In this document: positions 57,300-64,000 of the stretch, in pieces | How the letters are laid out: every line of letters starts with the position of its first letter | How positions within the stretch are numbered: the first letter of the stretch is position 1 | Assembly (NCBI RefSeq): GCF_001509795.1 | Contig: NZ_LLZN01000038.1 | Coordinates: 62,001 to 126,000, forward strand | Direction of reading: 5' to 3' | DNA: 64,000 nt | Source of the DNA: Streptomyces sp. NRRL WC-3605 | GTDB lineage: Bacteria > Actinomycetota > Actinomycetes > Streptomycetales > Streptomycetaceae | Notes under the pieces: generated by a model | What the model saw: only the letters and a program-made list of their open reading frames with translations | Databases searched by the model: none | Told to the model about the DNA's origin: nothing | Translations under genes and position numbers: made by a program

Positions 57300-58380
57300 G
57301 CGTCCCGGGCCGAGCACCCGGCTGAAGCTCACCCTCAGCTATGCCGGGGTCGTCCTCGTCACCGGGGCGGTCCTGCTGGCCGTGGTGTGGGTGTTCCTGC
57401 TCCGGTACGTGCCGGACAACTCGCAGGGCCTGCTGGGCGTCTCGCCCAACCGGTATCTGCTGTCGCGGATCTTCGGGCGGGCGGCGGCCGTGACGATGGG
57501 CGTGCTGCTGGTGGTCGGCCTCGCGGGCGGGTGGGTCCTCGCCGGGCGGATGCTGGCGCCGCTGACCCGGATCACGGCCGCGGCGCGGACGGCCGGGAGC
57601 GGATCGCTGTCGCACCGCATCCGTATGGAGGGCCGCCAGGACGAGTTCCGGGAACTGGCCGACGCCTTCGACGGCATGCTGGAGCGGCTGGAGTCGCACG
57701 TGGCCGAGCAGCAGCGGTTCGCCGCGAACGCCTCGCACGAGCTGCGCACCCCGCTGGCCATCTCACAGGCCCTGCTCGACGTCGCCCGCCGGGACCCGGA
57801 CGGCGACCACGACGAGGTGTTCGCCCGCCTCCAGGCCGTCAACACCCGCGCGATCGACCTGACGGAGGCCCTGCTGCTGCTCGGCCGCAGCGACCGGGGC
57901 AACTTCGCCCGGGAGACGGTCGACCTGTCCCTGCTCGCGGAGGAGGCCGCCGAGACGCTGCTCCCCCGGGCCGAGGAACGCGGGATCACGCTGGAGGTCA
58001 CGGGCGGGGCCGCCCCGGTCGGCGGCTCGGCGGAGCTGCTGCTGCGGATGGTGACGAACCTCGTCCAGAACGCCGTCGTGCACAACCGTCCCGAGGGCGG
58101 CACCGTCACCGTGTGGACCGGGACACGGGGGGATCTGGGCGAGCTGCGGGTGGAGAACACCGGCTCGCCGCTGCCGCCCGGCCTGGTGCCGACGCTGACC
58201 GAGCCGTTCCGGCGCGGCACGGAACGCGTCCATACCGACGAGCACGCGGGCGCCGGCCTGGGTCTGACCATCGTGCACAGCGTCGTCCGCGCGCACGGCG
58301 GGAGCCTGGACCTCGTCCCCCGTCCAGGAGGCGGTCTGCGGGTCACTGTGCTGCTGCCGGGCGCGGGGACAGCCGGCTGA
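57292..58380 (+). CDS. Sensor histidine kinase
   Basis: 362 residues. Two transmembrane helices (ASYAGVVLVTGAVLLAVVWVFLL and AVTMGVLLVVGLAGGWVLAG) bracket a very short external loop, so the sensing domain is minimal, perhaps intramembrane. HAMP (residues ~85-135), phosphoacceptor His149 in NASHELRTPLA, and ATPase with NLVQNAVVHNRPEGG and AGAGLGLTIVHSVVRAHGG. GTG 57292 is within the last codons of the response-regulator gene. Confidence 0.94.
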   Translation: MPRRPGPSTRLKLTLSYAGVVLVTGAVLLAVVWVFLLRYVPDNSQGLLGVSPNRYLLSRIFGRAAAVTMGVLLVVGLAGGWVLAGRMLAPLTRITAAARTAGSGSLSHRIRMEGRQDEFRELADAFDGMLERLESHVAEQQRFAANASHELRTPLAISQALLDVARRDPDGDHDEVFARLQAVNTRAIDLTEALLLLGRSDRGNFARETVDLSLLAEEAAETLLPRAEERGITLEVTGGAAPVGGSAELLLRMVTNLVQNAVVHNRPEGGTVTVWTGTRGDLGELRVENTGSPLPPGLVPTLTEPFRRGTERVHTDEHAGAGLGLTIVHSVVRAHGGSLDLVPRPGGGLRVTVLLPGAGTAG

Positions 58381-58577
58381 CAGGAGCGCAAAAGTCTGAG
58401 TTAACGCCGGTAACACCGCTGGTCAGACACGGCTTGATAGCGATCCCATATACCGACCGATCAGTTTGTCGAAACCCTCGCGCTCACCCGTACTCCGAAG
58501 TAACGTGCGTGGCTCGCCCGCCCCCCACCTCCCTGCGGTCCGCCGCACCGGACCCGAGCCACGCAAGGAGTACCGGG
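58381..58577. other. Upstream region of the symporter operon
   Basis: About 200 bp, relatively AT-rich for this DNA (TTGATAGCGATCCCATATACCGACC around 58432-58457). It should hold the promoter of the DUF485-symporter operon; the TTGATA ... CATATA pair is a candidate but its spacer (8 bases) is wrong for one promoter, so I do not call boxes. Confidence 0.4.
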
Positions 58578-59039
58578 ATGTCCTCCCCGTATGAGCCGTA
58601 CCCACCCCACGGGTCGCACCCGCCGCCACCGCCCCACGCCACCTACCCGTGGCAGGCGGCCTTCCCGCCCGAACCCCCCGAGCCGCCGCCTCACCGCACC
58701 CCCGACCACCCGCCGCTCGGGCACCACAGCGACCTGCGGGTCCTGCGCACCGCCTACCGCCTCCAGCGCCGGGTGGCGACCCTCACCGCCCTCGGCTACT
58801 TCCTGCTGTTCCTGATCCTTTCCGCCTTCGCCCCCGGCTTCATGGGCGACGAGGTCGCCGCGGGCCTGCCCGCCGGACTGCTGCTCGCGCTGCTCCAACT
58901 GCCGGTCACCTGGCTGGCGATCGCCCTGTACGAGTACACCGCCCGCCGCTACCTCGACCCGGTCGCCGACCGTATCCGCCGGCAGGCCGAGATCGACGCC
59001 AAGCGGGACGCCGCCGGGCAGAGGGGGGCCGGACGATGA
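58578..59039 (+). CDS. DUF485 membrane protein with Pro/His-rich N-terminus
   Basis: 153 residues. An N-terminal disordered region (HPPPPPHATYPWQAAFPPEPPEPPPHRTPDH) is followed by LRVLRTAYRLQRRVATLTALGYFLLFLILSAFAPGFMG and GLLLALLQLPVTWLAIALYEYTARRYLDPVADRIRR, the two-helix DUF485 pattern. DUF485 proteins (YjcH) are encoded next to acetate/pyruvate-type symporters. ATG 58578 with AAGGAG. ATGA overlap with the symporter gene. Confidence 0.9.
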   Translation: MSSPYEPYPPHGSHPPPPPHATYPWQAAFPPEPPEPPPHRTPDHPPLGHHSDLRVLRTAYRLQRRVATLTALGYFLLFLILSAFAPGFMGDEVAAGLPAGLLLALLQLPVTWLAIALYEYTARRYLDPVADRIRRQAEIDAKRDAAGQRGAGR

Positions 59040-60646
59040 CCGACTTCGGCGGAGACGCCCAGGCGATGTCCCTGGTCGCCTTCTGCGCGGTGGCCACCAT
59101 CACGCTGCTGCTGTGCGTGATGACCGGCCCCGACGGGGACGACCTCGACGAGTTCTACACCGGCTACAGCTCCCTGTCGCCGCTGCGCAACGGCCTCGCG
59201 ATCGGCGGCGACTACATCAGCGCCGCCACCGTCCTCGGCACCACCGGCGTGGTCGCGCTGTGCGGCTACGACGGCATCGTGCTCGCCCTGAGCACGGCCC
59301 TGTCACTCATGCTGCTGATGTTCCTTCTGGCCGAACCCCTGCGCAACGCGGGCCGGTTCACCATGGGCGACGCCCTCGCCCGCCGGATGCCCGGCCGGGC
59401 CGTACGGATCGCCGCGTGCGCGGTGACCCTGGCCGCGCTGCTGCCGCTGATGCTGGTGCAGCTCGCCGGGACCGGCCAGCTGCTGGCGTTCATCCTGGGC
59501 TTCTCCAGCGACTCCATGAAGACCGGCTGCATCATCGGCCTGGGCGTGCTGATGATCAGCTACGCGGCGATCGGCGGCATGAAGGGCACCGCCCTCATCC
59601 AGATCCTCAAGCTCCTCATGCTGCTCGGCTCGGGCTCCGTCGTGGCCCTGCTCATCCTGCACCGCTTCGACTGGGACCCGGGCGCGCTGTTCGACGCGGC
59701 CGCCGCGCAGAGCGGCGTCGGCTCGTCGTTCCTCAACTCCGGGCTGCAGTTCGCGGGCAGCCCGTACCCGCGGATCGACATGATCACCGCGCAGCTCGCC
59801 GTCGTCCTCGGCGGTGGCGTCCTGCCGCACATCACCATGCGCATGTACACCGCGACCGGGGCCCGCCAGGTCCGGCGGTCGATGTCCTGGGCGGTGTCCA
59901 GCGTCGCCCTGTTCGTGCTGGTGATCACCGTCGTCGGGTTCGGCGCGACCGCGCTGATCGGCCGCGAGGTGATCGCCGGGGCCGACCCGCAGGGCAACAC
60001 CGCCTTCCTGCTGGGCTCCCGGGCCGCCTTCGGCGCCGACATCTCCTACGCCGAGACCCTGCTGTTCACGACGGTCACCACGGCGATCTTCCTGACGGTG
60101 CTCGCCTCGGTGGCCGGCATGATCCTCGCCTGCGCCAACTCCCTGGCGCACGACGTGTTCGCCGTACGGTCCCGGGGGCTGACCACCCGCCGGGAGATGA
60201 CGGTGGCCCGGATGTCGGCCCTGGCCGTCGGCGCCCCGGCGATCCTGCTGGCGACGATGGTCCAGCACCGCAGCCTGCAGCCCCTGGTGACGCTGTCGTT
60301 CACCCTGGGCGCCTCCGCGATCGCCCCCGCGCTCGTCTACAGCCTCTTCTGGCGCCGGTACACCCGCACGGGACTGCTGTGGACCCTGATCGGCGGCACC
60401 GTCGTCGTCCTGCTGCTGATGCCGGGCACCAACCTGGTCTCGGGCTCGCCCGTCGCGGCGTTCCCCGAGTCCGACTTCAACTGGTTCCCGTTCACCACAC
60501 CGGGCCTGGTGTCCATTCCCGCCGGGTTCCTCCTCGGCTACCTGGGGACGGTCCTTCCGGGCCGGGGGAAGTCCGACGACCAGCGACGCCAGTACGAGGC
60601 CGTCGAAGGCTGGATCCTCGCCGGAGCCGTCCGCCGGGGCAACTGA
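59036..60646 (+). CDS. Sodium/solute symporter (ActP-like acetate/monocarboxylate permease)
   Basis: 536 residues with about 13 transmembrane helices. GLAIGGDYISAATVLGTTG near the N-terminus and SSFLNSGL... with FGADISYAETLLFTTVTTAIFLTVLASVAGMILACANSLAHDVF are typical of the SSS family (Na+ site regions). Together with the DUF485 protein it resembles actP/yjcH. The substrate could be acetate, propionate or pyruvate. ATG 59036. Single operon with the preceding gene, terminated at 60664. Confidence 0.93.
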   Translation: MTDFGGDAQAMSLVAFCAVATITLLLCVMTGPDGDDLDEFYTGYSSLSPLRNGLAIGGDYISAATVLGTTGVVALCGYDGIVLALSTALSLMLLMFLLAEPLRNAGRFTMGDALARRMPGRAVRIAACAVTLAALLPLMLVQLAGTGQLLAFILGFSSDSMKTGCIIGLGVLMISYAAIGGMKGTALIQILKLLMLLGSGSVVALLILHRFDWDPGALFDAAAAQSGVGSSFLNSGLQFAGSPYPRIDMITAQLAVVLGGGVLPHITMRMYTATGARQVRRSMSWAVSSVALFVLVITVVGFGATALIGREVIAGADPQGNTAFLLGSRAAFGADISYAETLLFTTVTTAIFLTVLASVAGMILACANSLAHDVFAVRSRGLTTRREMTVARMSALAVGAPAILLATMVQHRSLQPLVTLSFTLGASAIAPALVYSLFWRRYTRTGLLWTLIGGTVVVLLLMPGTNLVSGSPVAAFPESDFNWFPFTTPGLVSIPAGFLLGYLGTVLPGRGKSDDQRRQYEAVEGWILAGAVRRGN

Positions 60647-60663
60647 CCGCGCACGGCCGAGGA

Positions 60664-60689
60664 CCCGCCGCCGGTACGCCGGCGGCGGG
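60664..60689. terminator. Bidirectional terminator
   Basis: Perfect 11-base arms CCCGCCGCCGG (60664-60674) and complement (60679-60689) with a TACG loop, between the symporter and the convergent coiled-coil gene. Confidence 0.75.
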
Positions 60690-60692
60690 CCC

Positions 60693-61580
60693 TCACTCCA
60701 GCGCGGCCTGCCCGGTCAGGGCCGTCAGGCTGTTGCGCATCTGCCCGATGTGGGCGCGCACCTCGTCCCAGGCGTCGCTGTGCTCACGCAGCACCCGCTC
60801 CGTCTCCAGGGCGATCTCCTCGGCCCGTCTGCGGGCCGCCGCCACCAGCTCCTCGGCGTGGGAACGCGCCTCCTCCTGGAGCCGGCGCGCCGACGCCTCC
60901 GCGTCCGCGAACACCTCCGTCGCCTCGGCCAGCGAGGCCTCCGCGCGCGCCTGCCGCTCCTGCTCCGCCGCCTCCTGCGCCGCCCGCCGCTCCTCGGCCT
61001 CCCGCTCGACGCGGACCCACACCGTGTCGTTCCGCTCCGCCTGCTCGGCGAGCTTCCCCACCGTGCGCTGCCGCGCCTCCCGCAACGCGCCCAGCGCGCC
61101 CTTGCGTTCCTGCCGCACCTCGCGGCGGGCCGTCACCCGGATCTCGTCCGCCTCGGTCCGGGCCGCCAGCAGCCGCTCCTCCGCGAACGTATCCGCCTCG
61201 GTGGTCACCGCCTCGGCGTGCGTCCGGGCCGCCTCCCGCACCTCGTCCGCCCAGGACTGCGCCTCGTCCATCAGGCGCCGCGCCTCCCGCCGCGCCTCCC
61301 CCCGCACGGCCGCGGCCTCCTGCTCGACCAGCTCGAAGATCCGCCGCGCCCGGTCGCCGAGCGTCTCGTACGTCTGCGGGCCGAGCCGGGCCACCTCCTC
61401 CTTCAGCCGCTCCGCCTCCGCCTCCATCTCCCGGGCGAGCACGGTGAGCCGGGCGGCCCGCTCCCAGGCGGTGTCACGGTCGCGGGAGAGGGCGTCGACG
61501 AACGCGTCGACCTGGTCGGGACGGTAGCCGCGCCCTCGTACGACCACGAAGTCGTACAGCGGGACCGGTGCGCCACTCAT
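60693..61580 (-). CDS. DivIVA-like coiled-coil protein (Streptomyces polarity/cytoskeleton type)
   Basis: 295 residues. The N-terminus (YDFVVVRGRGYRPDQVDAFVDALSRDRDTAWERAARLTVLAREME) is the short DivIVA-like crossed-helix motif; the remaining ~240 residues are one Ala/Glu/Arg-rich coiled coil. Streptomyces proteins of this sort (often annotated as cellulose-binding, including FilP and Scy relatives) organise the tip or form intermediate-filament-like structures. ATG 61580. The cell-biological role of this member is inferred. Confidence 0.85.
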   Translation of the reverse strand: MSGAPVPLYDFVVVRGRGYRPDQVDAFVDALSRDRDTAWERAARLTVLAREMEAEAERLKEEVARLGPQTYETLGDRARRIFELVEQEAAAVRGEARREARRLMDEAQSWADEVREAARTHAEAVTTEADTFAEERLLAARTEADEIRVTARREVRQERKGALGALREARQRTVGKLAEQAERNDTVWVRVEREAEERRAAQEAAEQERQARAEASLAEATEVFADAEASARRLQEEARSHAEELVAAARRRAEEIALETERVLREHSDAWDEVRAHIGQMRNSLTALTGQAALE

Positions 61581-61724
61581 CTCGGAACCCCTCTCCACCG
61601 AACGGACAGGAAAATGATGATTTAGCGCACATCTTGAAGTATCAGGCGTAAGTGGGCATAACGCGACACTCCGCGTACGGGAGCGGGCGGCGGGCGCGGA
61701 GGCGGGCGGACAGCGCACACGAAA

Positions 61725-61761
61725 GGGGCCGATCCCGGTCTCACCACCGGGGATCGGCCCC
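61725..61761. terminator. Terminator downstream of the collagen-like gene
   Basis: GGGGCCGATCCCGGT (61725-61739) pairs with ACCGGGGATCGGCCCC (61746-61761) with one bulge and a six-base loop; 84 bp past the end of the next gene to the right in its direction of transcription. Confidence 0.7.
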
Positions 61762-61844
61762 TCACCGCACCCGCCCGCCCTCGGCGGCAGCCGGGTGACA
61801 TCACGTCACACGCACCCCACGACCGGGCGAACGCCCGTGCGAGG

Positions 61845-64000
61845 TCAGAGCAGTCCGTCCCACATCTGTTCCAGCAGGACCGACCACCAGCTCTCCGGCG
61901 AACCCAGCGCCGCCGGGTCCAGCGCGGCCAGCTGCGCCTGGAAGTCGACGGTCCAGCGGCCCGCCTGCTCCTGGTTCAGACCGAACCGCAGCCGCCACAT
62001 CCGGCCCAGCAGCGCGAGGCACCGCTGGAACTCGGGCAGCCCCGTGTTCACGAACTGCGGCGGCACGGGCGCACCGCCCGGACCGGCCTCCACCGGCACC
62101 GCCACGATGTGCGCCGTCCCGTACTGCACGCACAGCGCCTTGCCGAAGTCGCTGCCCATCACCAGGTACGACCCCGAGTCCGACGCCGGCTGCACGCCGC
62201 GCTCCTGCGCCAGCTCCGCCAGCGTCGGCACCGGCCGCCCCGGCTGGGCCTGCGCCCAGAAGAACGGGCCCATGTCCAGCGGCAGACCGCCCACGACCAG
62301 GCTGTGGGCCACGATCGGCGGCACACCCTGCCGGGACACCGCGGCCTGCTCGAACCGGAAGATCCCCGGCCCGAACGCGCCCGCGAGCTCCTGCGCCACC
62401 CCCTCCGGGGGGATCGGCGGCACCGGCTGCACCTGCGGCAGCGGCGCCCGCACCGGCGCCGGCCGCGCCGGGCCGTCCGCCACCTGGTGCAACTCGCCCT
62501 GGTGGGCGAGCAGCTGGCCCATGCCCTGCTGACGGCTCGCGTGGTCCGTGCCGTACGGCGCGATCGACGTGATCCGCGCCTGCGGCCACTGCTCCCGGAT
62601 CATCCGCGCGCAGTACGCGCCCGGCAGCTCGCACGACTCCAGCTCGGTGTGCAGCTCCAGCACCTGGTCCGGCGGCACGTTCATGGCGCGCAGCTCGTGG
62701 AAGATCTGCCACTCCGGGTGCGGCGTGCCCGGCGCCGAACGCCGGATCAGCTGCTGCTCCGAACCGTCCTGGGCGCGGTACCGCAGGACGGCCTGGTAGC
62801 CGGGTCCGACGGTCGGCTGCCCCACCGGCTGCTGCGGATAGCCGTACGCCGGCGGCTGCCCCGGGGACGGCGCCATGCCACCGGGAGGCATGGGCGGCTG
62901 AGGGGCACCCGGCGGCACACCGGGCCCGGGAGGCCCGACCGGTCCGGGCGGGCCGACCGGCCCCGTGGGTCCAGGGTGTCCGGGGTGCCCGGGGTGCCCG
63001 TGCGGCGCGGGCGGGGTGCCGGGAGCGCCCGGGGCGGGCGGCGGCGGAGGCACGCCGGGACCTCCGACGGGCGGGGCGGACAGCACGGTCTCCGCGTGAT
63101 GCACGGCCCCGGCGTCACCGCCCGGGACACCGGGAGCACCGGGAGCACCGGGAGCACCCGGAGGCTTCGGGGCGCCGGGCATGCCGGGGGCGCCCGGGGC
63201 ACCGGGCGGGGCCGGCGGACCGGACGGCTGCGGGGCACCCGGGGTGCCGGGCGGCGCCGGAGGCTGCGGCGGGCCGCCCGGCCGACCGGGGTCGGCCAGC
63301 ACGGTGGCGGCATGGTGCACCCCACCCGGGGGCGTACCGGGGGCGCCCGGAGCACCGGGCGGAGCCGGCACACCCGGAGCGCCGGGCGCGCCGGGAGGAC
63401 TCGGCACACCAGGGGCACCGGGAGCACCCGGCGGCGGCGGAACCCCCGGCCCGGACGCTCCCTCCGGCCCGCCGGAACCGAGCGACGACACCAGCTGCGT
63501 CGGCACGTACCCGCCGGCCGGCGCGCCCGGAGCACCCGGCGTACCCGGCGGCTGGGGCGGCGTCGGGGCACCCGGCCCGCGCGGCGGCGCCTTGCTCGTC
63601 GCCGCGTCCGCGATGTCCTCCGCACCCGGCGCCGGCCGCCCCGGCGCACCCGGCTGCTGCGGATGGCCGTACGACGGCGGCGCGGGCGGAGGCGGCGGCA
63701 CGGCCGCGCCCTGCGGATACCCGTACGACGGCGCACCCGGCGTGTCCGGGCCGTCCACCGCGGGCTCGATCGCGGTGCGCGGCAGCCCGCTGCCCCCGGC
63801 GATCAGCGCCGTCTCGGCGTCCGGCGGTGTGGCCGTGTCGTCACCGCTCAGCGGCGGGGCGAACACCGTCTCCGGCAGCGGCACCGAACGGTCCTCGCCG
63901 GGGTCGGCGTTGGTGTCCGTGCCGGCCCACGGAGTCGCCCCCTCGGGCACCGCGTCCCGCGGCTCGTCCGCCACGGGCCCGGCGGACACGGGCTCAGGCT
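61845..64000 (-). CDS. Collagen-like protein with deaminase-like and SUKH-4-like C-terminal regions (5' end outside window)
   Basis: At least 714 residues; a GTG at 63989 could start it, but the frame is open to the edge. Residues ~85-390 are proline-rich and dominated by Gly-X-Pro triplets (GAPGAPGVPAPPGAPGAPGT and similar). From ~395 a domain reads YQAVLRYRAQDGSEQQLIRRSAPGTPHPEWQIFHEL ... VLELHTELESCELPGAYCARMI, which recalls nucleic-acid/nucleotide deaminase toxins of the XOO_2897 type (E and two Cys ligands). The last ~200 residues (GIFRFEQAAVSRQGVPPIVAHSLVVGGLPLDMGPFFWAQ) resemble SUKH-4 immunity proteins. It has no signal peptide in view. Domain names are from memory of motifs. Confidence 0.65.
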   Translation of the reverse strand, partial: PEPVSAGPVADEPRDAVPEGATPWAGTDTNADPGEDRSVPLPETVFAPPLSGDDTATPPDAETALIAGGSGLPRTAIEPAVDGPDTPGAPSYGYPQGAAVPPPPPAPPSYGHPQQPGAPGRPAPGAEDIADAATSKAPPRGPGAPTPPQPPGTPGAPGAPAGGYVPTQLVSSLGSGGPEGASGPGVPPPPGAPGAPGVPSPPGAPGAPGVPAPPGAPGAPGTPPGGVHHAATVLADPGRPGGPPQPPAPPGTPGAPQPSGPPAPPGAPGAPGMPGAPKPPGAPGAPGAPGVPGGDAGAVHHAETVLSAPPVGGPGVPPPPPAPGAPGTPPAPHGHPGHPGHPGPTGPVGPPGPVGPPGPGVPPGAPQPPMPPGGMAPSPGQPPAYGYPQQPVGQPTVGPGYQAVLRYRAQDGSEQQLIRRSAPGTPHPEWQIFHELRAMNVPPDQVLELHTELESCELPGAYCARMIREQWPQARITSIAPYGTDHASRQQGMGQLLAHQGELHQVADGPARPAPVRAPLPQVQPVPPIPPEGVAQELAGAFGPGIFRFEQAAVSRQGVPPIVAHSLVVGGLPLDMGPFFWAQAQPGRPVPTLAELAQERGVQPASDSGSYLVMGSDFGKALCVQYGTAHIVAVPVEAGPGGAPVPPQFVNTGLPEFQRCLALLGRMWRLRFGLNQEQAGRWTVDFQAQLAALDPAALGSPESWWSVLLEQMWDGLL

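Noticed and set aside
62900..63750. Possible CRISPR array
   Set aside because: Repeats are in frame with a Gly-X-Pro protein, irregular in length and without unique spacers.

Overview
The window is 64 kb of very GC-rich actinobacterial chromosome, almost certainly Streptomyces. The strongest markers are the leucyl tRNA with anticodon UAA (bldA), the eno-rpfA-rpfC-like gene order with a ydaO-type riboswitch ahead of rpfA, many GTG starts and start/stop overlaps, several leaderless promoters, an Scr1-type helix-turn-helix/DUF397 pair and a DivIVA-like coiled-coil protein. The order hutU ... bldA ... ndh ... divIC-eno-rpfA ... mazG ... mfd matches what I remember of the core arm of Streptomyces genomes. 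I see no insertion sequence, prophage, CRISPR array or integration site.

Region by region. 1-6,000: end of a ricin-type lectin gene, then a leftward histidine-utilisation operon (hutU, an M20 amidohydrolase, hutF-type deiminase, hutI) driven from a promoter with an inverted repeat. 6,000-9,900: a type III PLP enzyme, a hairpin followed by three short direct repeats, and a compact four-gene roadblock/LC7 plus PATAN-like module. 9,900-19,700: membrane protein, RpiR-type regulator translationally coupled to an aromatic amino acid lyase homologue with an abnormal MIO-forming segment, cystathionine beta-synthase, an SGNH hydrolase, a thiolase and small conserved proteins. 19,800-26,200: Bax-inhibitor-1-like protein, bldA, a MacB/FtsX-type ABC exporter pair and a cyclopropane synthase-like enzyme. 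26,300-35,100: type II NADH dehydrogenase with Rex-like sites upstream, PRC-barrel/DUF2382 stress protein, Ppx/GppA, DUF501, DivIC, enolase and two Rpf/LysM cell-wall hydrolases. 35,200-46,400: P450, MazG, SurA-like lipoprotein, Ser/Thr kinase plus membrane partner, GNAT, secreted HNH protein, small antitoxin-like protein and Mfd. 46,500-54,500: DUF2079 membrane protein, a second ABC exporter paralogous to the first, an MFS exporter and a secreted hydrolase. 54,500-64,000: an Scr1-type regulator pair fused by overlap to a VanZ-like gene and followed by a two-component system, a DUF485-sodium/solute symporter pair, a coiled-coil polarity-type protein, and a large collagen-like protein with deaminase-like and SUKH-like C-terminal segments running off the edge.

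How the genes work together. The hut operon carries the steps after histidine ammonia-lyase through the formyl-glutamate branch; no standard HutG is present and the M20 enzyme is the obvious stand-in. Growth and dormancy functions cluster in the middle: DivIC for septation, Rpf enzymes under second-messenger RNA control, NADH oxidation under probable redox control, and bldA for developmental translation. The best candidates for undescribed biology are the lyase with the non-canonical MIO segment, the roadblock/PATAN module without its usual kinase and GTPase, and the collagen-like deaminase/SUKH protein.
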